Shown: positions 15,936-26,388 of the stretch, in pieces | How the letters are laid out: each line of letters opens with the position of its first letter | Position numbering within the stretch: the stretch's first letter is position 1 | NCBI GenBank assembly: GCA_024207135.1 | Contig: CP042428.1 | Coordinates: forward strand, 3,782,001 to 3,846,000 | Reading direction: 5' to 3' | Source of the DNA: Arthrobacter sp. C2 | GTDB taxonomy: Bacteria; Actinomycetota; Actinomycetes; Actinomycetales; Micrococcaceae | Length of the DNA stretch: 64,000 nucleotides | Position numbers and translations under genes: made by a program | Notes under the pieces: model-generated | Databases searched by the model: none | Told to the model about the DNA's origin: nothing | The model's input: the letters and a program-made list of their open reading frames with translations, nothing else

Positions 15936-17131
15936 GCAAGATCCGCCCCCTTGAGGGAATCATCGTTGCCGACTTCTCCCGGGTCCTGGCCGGCCCGCTG
16001 TGCACCATGACGCTGGCCGACCTCGGGGCCACGGTCATCAAGGTTGAACGCCCCGGCACCGGGGACGACACCCGCAGCTGGGGCCCGCCGTTCTCCGCCA
16101 CCGGCTCGACCTACTTCGAGTCGGTGAACCGCAACAAGCAGTCGGTCGCCCTGGACCTCGCCGAGTCCGCCGACAGGGAGATGGCCAGGGAACTGGCGCT
16201 GCGCGCCGACGTGCTGGTGGAAAACTTCAAGCCCGGCGGCATGGACAAGCTGGGCCTGGGCTATGCGGAACTCTCCGCACGGAACCCCGGACTGGTCTAC
16301 GCCTCGATCTCCGGCTTCGGTTCCGCCGGGGGAGCCCATCTGCCCGGCTACGACTTCATCGTCCAGGCCCTGGGCGGGCTCATGTCGATCACCGGGGAAG
16401 CCGGTGCCGACCCGATGAAGGCCGGGGTCGCGCTGGTGGACGTGCTCACAGCCAAGGACGCAAGCATCGGGGTGCTCGCGGCGCTGGCCGCCCGCAGCTC
16501 CTCCGGGCACGGCGCGCACGTGGAGGTCAACCTGCTCTCCAGCCTGCAAGGTGCCCTGGCCAACCAGGGCCAGGCGTACCTGGGGGCGGGCAAGGTCGCC
16601 ACCCGCATGGGCAACGAGCACCCCTCGATCGTGCCCTACCAGTTGCTGGCGTGCGCCGACGGCTCCGTCGCCGTGGCCTGCGGCAACGATCGCCAATTCG
16701 CCAGGCTCTGCGCCGAGATCGGGACCCCCGAGCTCTCCTCAGATGCGCGCTTCGCGACCAACTCGGCCCGCGTGGCCCACCGCGTGGAACTCATTCCGCT
16801 GCTCGAGGACGCGCTGGGTGCCGACACCGGCGCCAACTGGCAGTCCCGTTTCACCGGCATCGGGGTGCCGGCCGGGAAGGTGGCCGGGATCGACGAGGGG
16901 CTGGCCTACGCACAGTCCCTGGGACTCGAACCTGTCATCGAGGTGCACAATGCCGAAGGCCTGACGGTCGGCAAGCAGGTGCGCCACCCGATCACCTGGA
17001 CCCCGGAGCTTGATGCGCCCACCGTCGCCCCGCCGCAGCTGGGCGAACACACCGAGAGCATCCGCTTCTGGCTGGAAAGCGCTACCGGCCCCGTTCCCGG
17101 GTCACGGGACATGGCGCAGCTGAACCCCTGA
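15932..17131 (+). CDS. CaiB/BaiF class III CoA-transferase, possible glutarate CoA-transferase
   Basis: 399 residues of the family III acyl-CoA transferases (formyl-CoA transferase, CaiB, human SUGCT). The N-terminal block DFSRVLAGPLCTM, the ATVIKVERPGTGDDTR motif and the catalytic Asp in PGYDFIVQALGGLM are all present. These enzymes pass CoA from succinyl-CoA or similar donors via an aspartyl-CoA thioester. Next to glutaryl-CoA dehydrogenase, formation of glutaryl-CoA from glutarate is the most economical role. The 3' end overlaps the convergent pucR gene by 30 bp. Confidence 0.87.
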   Translation: MSKIRPLEGIIVADFSRVLAGPLCTMTLADLGATVIKVERPGTGDDTRSWGPPFSATGSTYFESVNRNKQSVALDLAESADREMARELALRADVLVENFKPGGMDKLGLGYAELSARNPGLVYASISGFGSAGGAHLPGYDFIVQALGGLMSITGEAGADPMKAGVALVDVLTAKDASIGVLAALAARSSSGHGAHVEVNLLSSLQGALANQGQAYLGAGKVATRMGNEHPSIVPYQLLACADGSVAVACGNDRQFARLCAEIGTPELSSDARFATNSARVAHRVELIPLLEDALGADTGANWQSRFTGIGVPAGKVAGIDEGLAYAQSLGLEPVIEVHNAEGLTVGKQVRHPITWTPELDAPTVAPPQLGEHTESIRFWLESATGPVPGSRDMAQLNP

Positions 17132-18664
17132 TTCCTCGCGGCGCATCGCCAGCCACAGGTGCGCGGCGACATCCGGGTCGTCCAGGTCCACGCCCAACAG
17201 GCCGGATGCCACCGAGATCCGGTGGCGCAGCGAATTCCGGTGGATGCCCAGGGCCCGTGCCGCATCTTCCCAGGTGCCGCGGGCCCCGAGGTAGGCGTGG
17301 ACGGTGGCCAGGAGGTCGGCGCGCGGATACTCCGCCAGCGCCCGCACCCAGCCGACGGCCTTCGCGTCCTCGCTGGCGTCCACCGCAACCAGGTGCCCGG
17401 CCGGAGCCTGCAGCACGGCTCGGCGCAACACCGCAAGGTTCCCCGGGATCTCGCCCAGGGACACCGGGTCGCCCAATGCCGCGGCCAGCGACCCAAAGGC
17501 CTCCGGCTCGGCGGCCCCGGCAATCCCCAGCAGCGCATCTTGCTCCAGGGACTGCCCGCGCCCGTCGACCGGCCTGCTGCCGATCCCGGAGGCAGGAAGC
17601 ACCAGATAGAGGATCCCGTCCTGCGCGTGGCGCAACGTGCAGGCGTCCACCGCGGCGGCCAAATCGGGCAACCCCGGATCGGCCACCAGCTTTGCCGCTG
17701 CCCGCGCCGCCAGCCCGGGATCGTCCCCGTCGGAGAGCCTGATGCCAAGCAGCCGGACCCGTGTGGGCAGCTCGGCCAGTCCCACATCCTCGGCAACCAT
17801 GTGCGCGGCCTCGGTCTGGCCGTGCAGCAACAGCTTGGTGGTCGCCGCGCCCAGTGCGTTGGTCGTGCCGATGACCACCTCGCGCTGCCGCGCGCGCAGG
17901 GCCAGCAGCGTGGAGACCGTCATGATGACCTGCCGGTCGGCGCGGGTCAGCGTGCGCCCCGAACCGATGCACAGAAACCCGTGGATCCGGGTGCCGAGCA
18001 GGATCGGGTAGAGCACCACCGGCTGGCCCTGCACCTCGAAGGTGGCGGCCGAGGGCACCCCGGCCTTGTGGAAGCGGATTGATTCGGCGCGCAGCAGCCC
18101 CACCAGCGAACCGGCCGAGGCCGGCCATACGGTCTCGGTTCCGGCATCCGCCGGAAGGTACGCGGCCCAGCCACCCAGCGCCTGGGCGAGCCCGCGCACC
18201 ACGGCATTGGTCGCATCCGGGCGCATCGCGGCCCGGGCCAGCGCGGTCTGCGTGCCCAGCGAATCCATCAAGTTCGCGGTGTTGTCCCGGGCGGACAGGC
18301 GCCAATAGGCGCGTGAGACGTGTTGGAACGGCACGCCGTCGGGAACGATCGCCAGCTCGATGCCCGCGGCCTGGCTTGCTGCCAGCACGTGCGCGGGGAC
18401 CTCAGTGAGCCACGGCCCCAGACCCAGGCCCACGGCCCGCACCTTCCTTTCGCCGAGCCTGGCCATGTAGGCGGCGGAGAGCGCGGCGGACCTGGCAAAG
18501 GGCATGCCGGTGGTCAGCAGCAGCTCCCCGCCTTCGAGGTACGGGGTCGGGTCTTCCAGCTCGGAGACGTGGACGCCGGTGACCGGTTTGGCACTGAATT
18601 GCACGCCCGGGACGGGCACCAGCTCGGGCCCGAGTTCGGCACCCATCTGCAACAAGGAGATCAT
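17102..18664 (-). CDS. PucR-family transcriptional regulator
   Basis: 520 residues. The N-terminal PucR domain (about 10-125) contains YLEGGELLLTTGMPF. A middle domain with PAD/GGDEF-like helices follows, and the C-terminal PucR-type helix-turn-helix (about 455-515) reads TWEDAARALGIHRNSLRHRI. Members sense metabolites and regulate catabolic operons, often for purines or amines, including GABA (GabR-like proteins in actinobacteria). It is divergent from gabT with an 82-bp gap holding two copies of a motif also found before the APC permease. It probably activates this cluster. Confidence 0.88.
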   Translation of the reverse strand: MISLLQMGAELGPELVPVPGVQFSAKPVTGVHVSELEDPTPYLEGGELLLTTGMPFARSAALSAAYMARLGERKVRAVGLGLGPWLTEVPAHVLAASQAAGIELAIVPDGVPFQHVSRAYWRLSARDNTANLMDSLGTQTALARAAMRPDATNAVVRGLAQALGGWAAYLPADAGTETVWPASAGSLVGLLRAESIRFHKAGVPSAATFEVQGQPVVLYPILLGTRIHGFLCIGSGRTLTRADRQVIMTVSTLLALRARQREVVIGTTNALGAATTKLLLHGQTEAAHMVAEDVGLAELPTRVRLLGIRLSDGDDPGLAARAAAKLVADPGLPDLAAAVDACTLRHAQDGILYLVLPASGIGSRPVDGRGQSLEQDALLGIAGAAEPEAFGSLAAALGDPVSLGEIPGNLAVLRRAVLQAPAGHLVAVDASEDAKAVGWVRALAEYPRADLLATVHAYLGARGTWEDAARALGIHRNSLRHRISVASGLLGVDLDDPDVAAHLWLAMRREESGVQLRHVP

Positions 18665-18667
18665 GGG

Positions 18668-18712
18668 TTGAATTATCCAACACGGACGGGTGTCTTGGGT
18701 GAATCATCCAAT
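18668..18712. promoter_or_regulatory. Two putative PucR-type sites in the pucR-gabT gap
   Basis: TTGAATTATCCAA (ATTATCCAA at 18672-18680) and TGAATCATCCAA (ATCATCCAA at 18703-18711) start 31 bp apart, three helical turns. On the other strand both read TTGGATRAT, like the site at 14338. The shared form is GGKTGAATYATCCAAY. Confidence 0.6.
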
Positions 18713-18746
18713 GACGCGTGTCACGCCCTGGCATAACGTGGAACGC

Positions 18747-20108
18747 ATGACCGAAACGCTCCCGGCCCTCGACGCCGCCACCATTCCCCAGTCCCGCCAC
18801 CTCGCCACCGCCATCCCCGGCCCGCGTTCCATCGCGCTGCACGCCGAACGCGCAGCCCAGGTAACCAACGGCTTCGGGATCGCCCTGCCGGTCTTCGTCA
18901 CCCGCGCGGACGGCGGCATCATCGAGGACGTCGACGGCAACCGGCTTATCGACTTCGCCTCCGGCATCGCGGTGACCTCGCTGGGCGCCAGCAACAAGCG
19001 CGTGGCGCAGCGCGTCGCGGCCCAGCTCGAGGCCTTCACGCACACCTGCTTCATGGTCACCGAATACGAATCCTTCACCCAGGTCTGCAAGTGGCTCAAC
19101 GAGAACACCCCGGGCGACTTCGAGAAGCGCACCGGCCTGTTCTCCACCGGCGCCGAAGCCGTGGAAAACGCCATCAAGATCGCCCGCGCCGCCACCGGAC
19201 GGGCGAACGTGCTGGTCTTCGACGAGGCCTACCACGGCCGCTCGCTGCTCACCATGGCCATGACCGCCAAGGTCAATCCATACAAGTTGAACTTCGGCCC
19301 GCTGCCGGCAGAGATCATCCGCGCGGCCTCCGCCAACCCGCTGCGCCCCGCCCAGGGCCTGGCCGCCGGCGCCGAGGCCGCGCTGGCCTCGGTCGAAGCC
19401 ACCATCCTCGAACACGGCGCCGACACCTTCGCCGCCATGGTCATCGAGCCGATCCAGGGCGAGGGCGGCTTCATCGTCCCGGCGCCCGGGTTCATCCCGG
19501 GCCTGCGCAAACTCGCCGACAAGTACGGCATCGTGCTGGTCATCGACGAGATCCAGGCCGGCATGGGCCGCACCGGAAACCTTTTCGCCTCCGAGCACGA
19601 GGGCGTCGCCGGGGATTTGATCCTCACCGCCAAGGCACTGGCCAACGGCGTCCCGCTCTCCGCGGTCACCGGACGCACCGAACTGATGAACGCACCCCAC
19701 GCCGGTGGACTGGGCGGCACCTACGCCGGCAACCCGCTGGCCTGCGAGGCCGCACTGGCGGTCTTCGAGCAGTTCGAGGACGGCACCTTGCTGGCCAACG
19801 CCCGCCGCATCGAGCAGATCGCCCGCGAAGTCCTCGAGCCCCTGTTGGCTTCAACCGACATTGTTGCCGAGGTTCGCGGCCGCGGGGCCATGCTTGCCAT
19901 CGAGCTGGCCGATGCCGGGACCCTGGCACCGCGCGCGGATTTGGCCAAGGAAATCTCCGCGGCCTGCCACGCGCAGGGCCTGATCACCCTGACCTGCGGC
20001 ACCCACGGCAACGTCGTGCGCCTGCTGCCGCCGCTGGTCATCGGCGAAGAGCTGCTGCGCGACGGACTGGACATCCTGACCCGGGCCATCGCCGACGCCG
20101 CCAAGTAG
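18747..20108 (+). CDS. gabT: 4-aminobutyrate/5-aminovalerate aminotransferase
   Basis: 453 residues of the class III PLP-dependent omega-aminotransferases. The block DFASGIAVTSLGA, the cofactor motif FSTGAEAVENAIKIARAATGR, the Asp of VLVIDEIQAGMGRTG, and the Schiff-base Lys in TAKALANGVPLSAV are visible. The enzyme moves the terminal amino group of GABA or 5-aminovalerate to 2-oxoglutarate. Neighbouring glutaryl-CoA dehydrogenase and CoA-transferase point to the C5 substrate. ATG 18747 fits the family N-terminus; the frame is open to 18690, but that lies in the regulatory region. Confidence 0.9.
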   Translation: MTETLPALDAATIPQSRHLATAIPGPRSIALHAERAAQVTNGFGIALPVFVTRADGGIIEDVDGNRLIDFASGIAVTSLGASNKRVAQRVAAQLEAFTHTCFMVTEYESFTQVCKWLNENTPGDFEKRTGLFSTGAEAVENAIKIARAATGRANVLVFDEAYHGRSLLTMAMTAKVNPYKLNFGPLPAEIIRAASANPLRPAQGLAAGAEAALASVEATILEHGADTFAAMVIEPIQGEGGFIVPAPGFIPGLRKLADKYGIVLVIDEIQAGMGRTGNLFASEHEGVAGDLILTAKALANGVPLSAVTGRTELMNAPHAGGLGGTYAGNPLACEAALAVFEQFEDGTLLANARRIEQIAREVLEPLLASTDIVAEVRGRGAMLAIELADAGTLAPRADLAKEISAACHAQGLITLTCGTHGNVVRLLPPLVIGEELLRDGLDILTRAIADAAK

Positions 20109-20157
20109 CCTGCCCGGCATCCCCGAACCACCCCCACGACTTTCTTTGGAGAACACC

Positions 20158-21351
20158 ATGAGCCTCACCCTGCACGACCACGAAACCCACCAGCTGGACC
20201 CGGCCGACCTGATCAACTTCGACGCGCTGCTTTCCGCCGAGGAGCTCGCCCTGCGCGCCAAGGTCCGCACCTTTGTCGACGAGGCCATCAAGCCCAACAT
20301 CGCCGGTTGGTACGCCGACGCGGTCTTCCCGCTGGAAATCGTCCCGGAGATGGCGAAGCTCGGCCTGCTGGGCATGCACCTGAAGGGCTACGGCTGTGCC
20401 GGCGCCACCGCCGTGGAGTACGGCCTGGCCGGCTCCGAGCTGGAGGCCGGGGATTCGGGCCTGCGCACCTTCGTCTCGGTGCAGGGTTCGCTGGCGATGA
20501 GCGCGATCTACAAGCACGGCTCCGAGGAGCAAAAGCAGGAATGGCTGCCGAAGATGGCCGCGGGGCAGGCCATCGGCTGCTTCGGGCTGACCGAACCAAC
20601 CGCCGGCTCGGACCCCTCGGCGATGAAGACCTTCGCCCGCCGTGACGGCGACGACTGGGTCATCAACGGCACCAAGCGCTGGATCGGGTTGGCCAACGTC
20701 GCGCAGGTCGCCGTCATCTGGGCACAGACCGACGAGGGCATCCGAGGATTTGTGGTCCCCACGCAGACCGCCGGCTTCAAGGCGACCCCGATCGAGCAGA
20801 AGCTCTCGATGCGGGCCTCCATCCAGTGCGAGATCGAACTGACCGACGTGCGCCTGCCCTCCGACGCGGTGCTGCCGAACGTGGTGGGCCTGAAGGGCCC
20901 GTTCTCCTGCCTGAACGAGGCCCGCTACGGAATCATCTGGGGCGCCATGGGCGCGGCCCGCGACGCCTTCGAGGACGCCCTGGCCTACTCGCAGCAGCGC
21001 CTGCAGTTCGACAAGCCGCTGGCCGGGTACCAGATGACCCAGCAGAAGCTGGTGGACATGGCCCTGGAAATCAACAAGGGCTACCTGCTGGCCCTGCACA
21101 TCGGGCGCATGAAGGATGCCGGCACCCTGGATTTGCACCAGATCTCGGTGGGCAAGCTGAACAACTGCCGCGAGGCCATCAAGATCGCCCGCGAGGCCCG
21201 CACCATCCTGGGCGGCAACGGCATCACCCTTGACTACTCGCCGCTGCGCCATGCCAACAATCTGGAATCGGTGCGCACCTACGAGGGCACTGACGAGGTC
21301 CACACCCTGATCCTGGGCAACAAGCTCACCGGCGTCCCGGCCTTCCGCTAA
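20158..21351 (+). CDS. gcdH: Glutaryl-CoA dehydrogenase (acyl-CoA dehydrogenase family)
   Basis: 397 residues. The flavoenzyme oxidises and decarboxylates glutaryl-CoA to crotonyl-CoA. The acyl-CoA dehydrogenase signature GCFGLTEPTAGSDPSAM, the GCDH-typical EARYGIIWGAMGAARD and the catalytic Glu in RTYEGTDEVHTLILG are all present, and size fits. ATG 20158 follows TTTGGAGAA; in-frame codons from 20146 lack a site. It lies 49 bp after gabT and 33 bp before the aldehyde dehydrogenase, in one apparent operon. Confidence 0.92.
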   Translation: MSLTLHDHETHQLDPADLINFDALLSAEELALRAKVRTFVDEAIKPNIAGWYADAVFPLEIVPEMAKLGLLGMHLKGYGCAGATAVEYGLAGSELEAGDSGLRTFVSVQGSLAMSAIYKHGSEEQKQEWLPKMAAGQAIGCFGLTEPTAGSDPSAMKTFARRDGDDWVINGTKRWIGLANVAQVAVIWAQTDEGIRGFVVPTQTAGFKATPIEQKLSMRASIQCEIELTDVRLPSDAVLPNVVGLKGPFSCLNEARYGIIWGAMGAARDAFEDALAYSQQRLQFDKPLAGYQMTQQKLVDMALEINKGYLLALHIGRMKDAGTLDLHQISVGKLNNCREAIKIAREARTILGGNGITLDYSPLRHANNLESVRTYEGTDEVHTLILGNKLTGVPAFR

Positions 21352-21384
21352 ACACCCCCCCACCATCGTTTCGAGAGGAACGCC

Positions 21385-22845
<1,461 letters not shown>

Positions 22846-22858
22846 CAATACCCGAGAC

Positions 22859-22904
22859 GGGGCGCCCGCCGTCATCCGGCAAGACCGGATGCGGCCGGCG
22901 CCCC
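22859..22904 (+). terminator. Compound hairpin after the gabT-gcdH-ALDH operon
   Basis: An outer stem GGGGCGCC (22859-22866) / GGCGCCCC (22897-22904) encloses a perfect inner stem CATCCGG / CCGGATG (22873-22891). No U-run follows, so it may act as a processing or Rho-dependent end rather than a canonical intrinsic terminator. Confidence 0.65.
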
Positions 22905-22982
22905 GAGCCCTGTCTAGGATAGGCATCGGGCATGGCCGAAAACGTGAGCCAGCGAACAATTGACGAAAATGTGGAGCCAGCA

Positions 22983-23864
22983 ATGAGCGCAGTGACAAGC
23001 ATCGAGAACATTTCCAGCATCCTGGTCATTGGAGCCGGAACCATGGGACGGCAAATCGCCATGAGTGCGGCGCTGGCAGGATACGCGACCACCATCCAGG
23101 ACATTTCGGAGGACGGGCTGGCCGCTGCCCGCACCGAGCTCGAGGGCTGGGCAGCCTCGCGGGTGGCCAAGGGCAAGCTGGAACAAAGTGCCGCCACCGC
23201 GGCTTTGGACGCACTGGCCTACAGCACCGACCTGGATGCGGCGGCCGCCCACGCCGACTTCGTGATCGAGGCCGCCACCGAGCGCCTGGACATCAAAACG
23301 CAGATTTTCGAGAAGCTCGGAGTGCTGGCGCCGGCCCACGCCATTCTGGCCACCAACTCCTCGACCCTGGGTTCCTCCAAGGTTGCCGAGGCCACCGGCC
23401 GCCCGGCCCAGGTGTGCAATATGCACTTCTTCAACCCGGCCCTGGTCATGAAATGCGTCGAGGTGGTGCGCCACGGGGAAACCAGCGACGCCACGGTTGA
23501 AACCACCATGGAGCTGGCTCGACGGCTGGGCAAGGAGCCGGTGCTGATCAACCGCGAGATCCCCGGCTTCATCGCCAACCGCCTGATGGGCGCGATCCAG
23601 CGCGAGGCGCTTTTCCTGGCCGACTCCGGCATCGCCAGCATCGAGGACATCGACACCACTGCGCGCACGGCGCTCGGCCACCCCATGGGTCCCTTCGCGC
23701 TGATGGACTTGGTCGGGCTGGACGTCATCGACTTCATCGCCCAGGCCACACACGCGGAAACCGGCGCGGTGCAGGACGCCCCCAATGAGCGCATCGCGGC
23801 CCTGGTGGCCGAGGGCAAACTTGGCCGCAAGTCGGGCGCCGGGTTCTACGACTACAAGGGCTAG
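22983..23864 (+). CDS. 3-hydroxyacyl-CoA dehydrogenase, 3-hydroxybutyryl-CoA type
   Basis: 293 residues. The NAD site reads VIGAGTMGRQIAMSAALAGY at the N-terminus; the catalytic His is in CNMHFFNPALVMKCVEVV, and the helical domain carries ALGHPMGPFALMDLVGLD. It oxidises (S)-3-hydroxybutyryl-CoA to acetoacetyl-CoA, the step after hydration of the crotonyl-CoA made by GcdH. No enoyl-CoA hydratase lies in the window. ATG 22983 has GGAG six bases upstream and is favoured over ATG 22932. It stands behind a hairpin, so it may have its own promoter. Confidence 0.9.
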   Translation: MSAVTSIENISSILVIGAGTMGRQIAMSAALAGYATTIQDISEDGLAAARTELEGWAASRVAKGKLEQSAATAALDALAYSTDLDAAAAHADFVIEAATERLDIKTQIFEKLGVLAPAHAILATNSSTLGSSKVAEATGRPAQVCNMHFFNPALVMKCVEVVRHGETSDATVETTMELARRLGKEPVLINREIPGFIANRLMGAIQREALFLADSGIASIEDIDTTARTALGHPMGPFALMDLVGLDVIDFIAQATHAETGAVQDAPNERIAALVAEGKLGRKSGAGFYDYKG

Positions 23865-24568
23865 CCGAGGCCGGCCGGCTCCGGCGCATGGGGACCGAAT
23901 CAAGACGGATCCGGCTTCCTGTCCCGTAGCCAAGGGGACCATCTAATTGAAGGGCAATCAGCCATCGGCACTGAACCGGATTATGGATGCCATTGAGCCG
24001 TACGCAGGTTCTGGCCGCCGCGTTCGGGGTGAAGTCAGCGGGCCTATTTGCTTACCTGGGGTGTTGGAGCGTCCGTGGAATTCACGGGTCGCCTTTTCCT
24101 GCACCAAGAATTCATCCGGGTCGTTAGGTTTGCCGTGTGATGCATGGTGTCCCGGGCTTGGCGACCTTCAAGAGTGGCCAGCCAAGGCCGGATTCTGCAA
24201 GCTTGCCCCATGGGACGGTGCCGTGCGGCCCTGCCGTCAATCGCCAACTCGGTCATCTTCGTCGCTGGTCCGACCCTTGGCATTGCGTTGACACCCATGC
24301 ATTTGAGCGTGGACGCTCATGGACTGCGGCAGTGAACGGCTCAAACGGGAAGTGCAACGGGGCCGTTGAACGGTACTGCGGAGCCAGATTATCCGTATCG
24401 TGGGAACCGAATACCACGAAAAGCATGACATGGATCACAGTCACTGCTATGGTCAGAGCATGCAAATGGTCGCTATCTACCGGGCATGTTTCTAAATGAG
24501 TGGCCAGCGGTACCGGACGCAACGGGATTGCCGATTCACTCATTCAAGGAACAAGGGGAGTCGCGTCT

Positions 24569-24613
24569 ATGAACAACGGGAGAGCCGGTTTGGAATGCGG
24601 AAACGCCGACTGA
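24569..24613 (+). CDS. Possible 14-residue leader ORF upstream of xdh
   Basis: ATG is preceded eight bases upstream by AAGGGGAG. The peptide would be MNNGRAGLECGNAD. No known leader-peptide logic is obvious from its composition, and it could be chance. Confidence 0.25.
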   Translation: MNNGRAGLECGNAD

Positions 24614-24691
24614 ACGCAGCAAGCTTTCAAGAGCACTTTAAGTGTCTTGTGAACCAACCACATTGATGATCTGAAATTATCGGAGGACCTC

Positions 24692-24742
24692 ATGGGTGGA
24701 ACGATTGCATGGCCGAAAGGGCAGATTGCCCACGGAGCCTAA
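24692..24742 (+). CDS. Possible 16-residue leader ORF upstream of xdh
   Basis: A near-perfect CGGAGGA site lies 4-5 bases before the ATG; the peptide would be MGGTIAWPKGQIAHGA. The TAA stop is followed by, and overlaps, the stem AGCTGGC/GCCAGCT (24742-24768), so ribosomes on this ORF could influence hairpin formation ahead of xdhA. Hypothesis only. Confidence 0.3.
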   Translation: MGGTIAWPKGQIAHGA

Positions 24743-24879
24743 GCTGGCCTGCATGCAGCGAGCCAGCTGAACCAGATATTGGCTCCTGGCGCTGATACGC
24801 AGGCCGCTTTGTTGCGCGCCCATCATCAATCGTTCGTTCACAGCGCTTCCCACACTGGTGGGAAGTAGGAGGAAGCGGC

Positions 24880-26388
24880 ATGACCGCCAAGACAACCCCA
24901 GATTCTCAGTGTTTGATTACCGTTAACGGAACGGTGCGGGAATTCACCGGACCAACGCATACCAATGCCCTGGACTTCCTGCGCGGTGAAGGACTTACCT
25001 CTTGCAAGGAAGGCTGCGCCGAAGGCGAGTGCGGGGCCTGCTCCATCCTGGTGGCCCGGCCCGACGGCGATGCCGCACGCTGGACCGCAATGAATGCCTG
25101 CCTCCTGCCGGCCGCAGCCCTCGACGGGCAGGAAGTGGTTACAGCCGAGGGGCTGGGGGACCGCACCGACCTGCATCCGGTCCAGCAGCAGCTGGCCGAG
25201 CGCGGTGGCTCGCAATGCGGCTACTGCACCCCGGGATTCGTCTGCAGCATGGCCGCCGAATACTACCGGCCGGAACGAGCAACCCCCACCGGAACCCTGC
25301 CTGAGGACGAGGATGCAAGGGAGCAGCACTGCGGGCCGAACGGCTTTGACCTGCATGCGCTCTCGGGCAACCTGTGCCGGTGCACCGGGTATCGGCCCAT
25401 CCGCGATGCAGCTTTCGCACTGGGCACGCCGGCCGTCGATGACGCGCTGGCCGCCCGCCGGGACCAGCCGGCACCGACAGTGGTGGCCACCGACCTGTCT
25501 CGCCCCGATGCCCCCACGGGCCAGCTCGGGCGCTACCGGCGGCCCGGAACCTTGGAGGAAGCACTGCGGATCCTCTCCGAGGAACCCGAGGTGTTGCCCC
25601 TCGCCGGTGGAACCGACTGGGGTGTGGAGGTCAACATCAAGGGGACACGGGCCCGTTCCCTGCTGGCCATCGACCGGCTGGATGAACTGAGGCAACTGGA
25701 TTTCACCGACACGCACATTGAAATCGGGGCGGCCTGCACGCTCAGTGAACTGGAACGCGGCTTGCAGGGCCGGATCCCGTTGCTGGGCAAGCTCTTTGGC
25801 CAATTCGCTTCCCGACTCATCCGCAACAGCGCGACCATCGGCGGGAACCTGGGAACCGGTTCGCCCATCGGCGACACCCCTCCGGCCTTGTTGGCCCTGG
25901 AAGCCGAGCTGTTGCTCAGCTCGGCCAGCCGCCAACGGGTGGTGCCATTGGCCGACTACTTCACCGGGTACCGGCAAACGGTCCGCCAGCCCGGCGAGCT
26001 GATCACCGCCATCCGCATCCCCCTGCCGCTCTCCGGTTTGACGTCCTTCCAGAAAATCTCCAAGCGCCGCTTCGACGACATTTCCAGCGTGGCCATCGGC
26101 TATGCGCTCGCCGTCGAAGACGGCATCATCGGCAAGGCACGGATCGGCTTGGGCGGGGTGGCGGCCACCCCGTTGCGGGCCACCGCCACCGAAAAGATGT
26201 TGGAAGGCCGGTCCTGGGAGCTGGAAACCATCCGCGCCGCGGCCCGGGTCATGGGGGACGAGGGAACCCCGATGGATGACCACCGGGCCAGCGCCGACTA
26301 CCGGCGGGCGATGCTCGCATCCTCGCTGGAGCGGTTCTTCGCCGAACAACTGCACGAGACCAACCTGTTGAAGGGAGAAGGCAAATGA
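24880..26388 (+). CDS. xdhA: Xanthine dehydrogenase small subunit (FeS/FAD)
   Basis: 502 residues. A plant-type [2Fe-2S] domain has Cys46, Cys51, Cys54 and Cys74; a second helical [2Fe-2S] domain has Cys113, Cys116, Cys166 and Cys168 (CGYCTPGF and CRCTGY). From about residue 205 a CO-dehydrogenase-type FAD domain follows, with PLAGGTDWGVE and ATIGGNLGTGSPIGD. This is the fused FeS+FAD layout of bacterial XdhA. AGGAGGAAG precedes the ATG. The stop overlaps the xdhB start by 4 nt. Confidence 0.95.
   Translation: MTAKTTPDSQCLITVNGTVREFTGPTHTNALDFLRGEGLTSCKEGCAEGECGACSILVARPDGDAARWTAMNACLLPAAALDGQEVVTAEGLGDRTDLHPVQQQLAERGGSQCGYCTPGFVCSMAAEYYRPERATPTGTLPEDEDAREQHCGPNGFDLHALSGNLCRCTGYRPIRDAAFALGTPAVDDALAARRDQPAPTVVATDLSRPDAPTGQLGRYRRPGTLEEALRILSEEPEVLPLAGGTDWGVEVNIKGTRARSLLAIDRLDELRQLDFTDTHIEIGAACTLSELERGLQGRIPLLGKLFGQFASRLIRNSATIGGNLGTGSPIGDTPPALLALEAELLLSSASRQRVVPLADYFTGYRQTVRQPGELITAIRIPLPLSGLTSFQKISKRRFDDISSVAIGYALAVEDGIIGKARIGLGGVAATPLRATATEKMLEGRSWELETIRAAARVMGDEGTPMDDHRASADYRRAMLASSLERFFAEQLHETNLLKGEGK

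Larger units (their letters stand above)
23865..24879. other. About 1 kb without a convincing gene
   Basis: Several short frames exist on both strands, but none has family resemblance, normal codon pattern and a good start together. Base composition is less GC-rich than the flanks. A weak promoter-like pair ATGACA-N17-TATGGT is at 24425-24453, and two tiny ORFs with good ribosome-binding sites follow (24569-24613 and 24692-24742). An inverted repeat AGCTGGC/GCCAGCT (24742-24768) overlaps the second stop codon. The stretch may be a decayed gene plus a long xdh leader. Confidence 0.5.

Noticed and set aside
14477-17131. 884-codon plus-strand frame spanning the APC permease and CoA-transferase
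   Set aside because: Only its last part is real (CoA-transferase from 15932); the earlier part is an Arg/His-rich out-of-frame reading of the permease gene.
24400-24879. Purine riboswitch in the long leader of xdhA
   Set aside because: I could not find the conserved three-way junction core bases of the purine aptamer; the hairpin present is short and simple.
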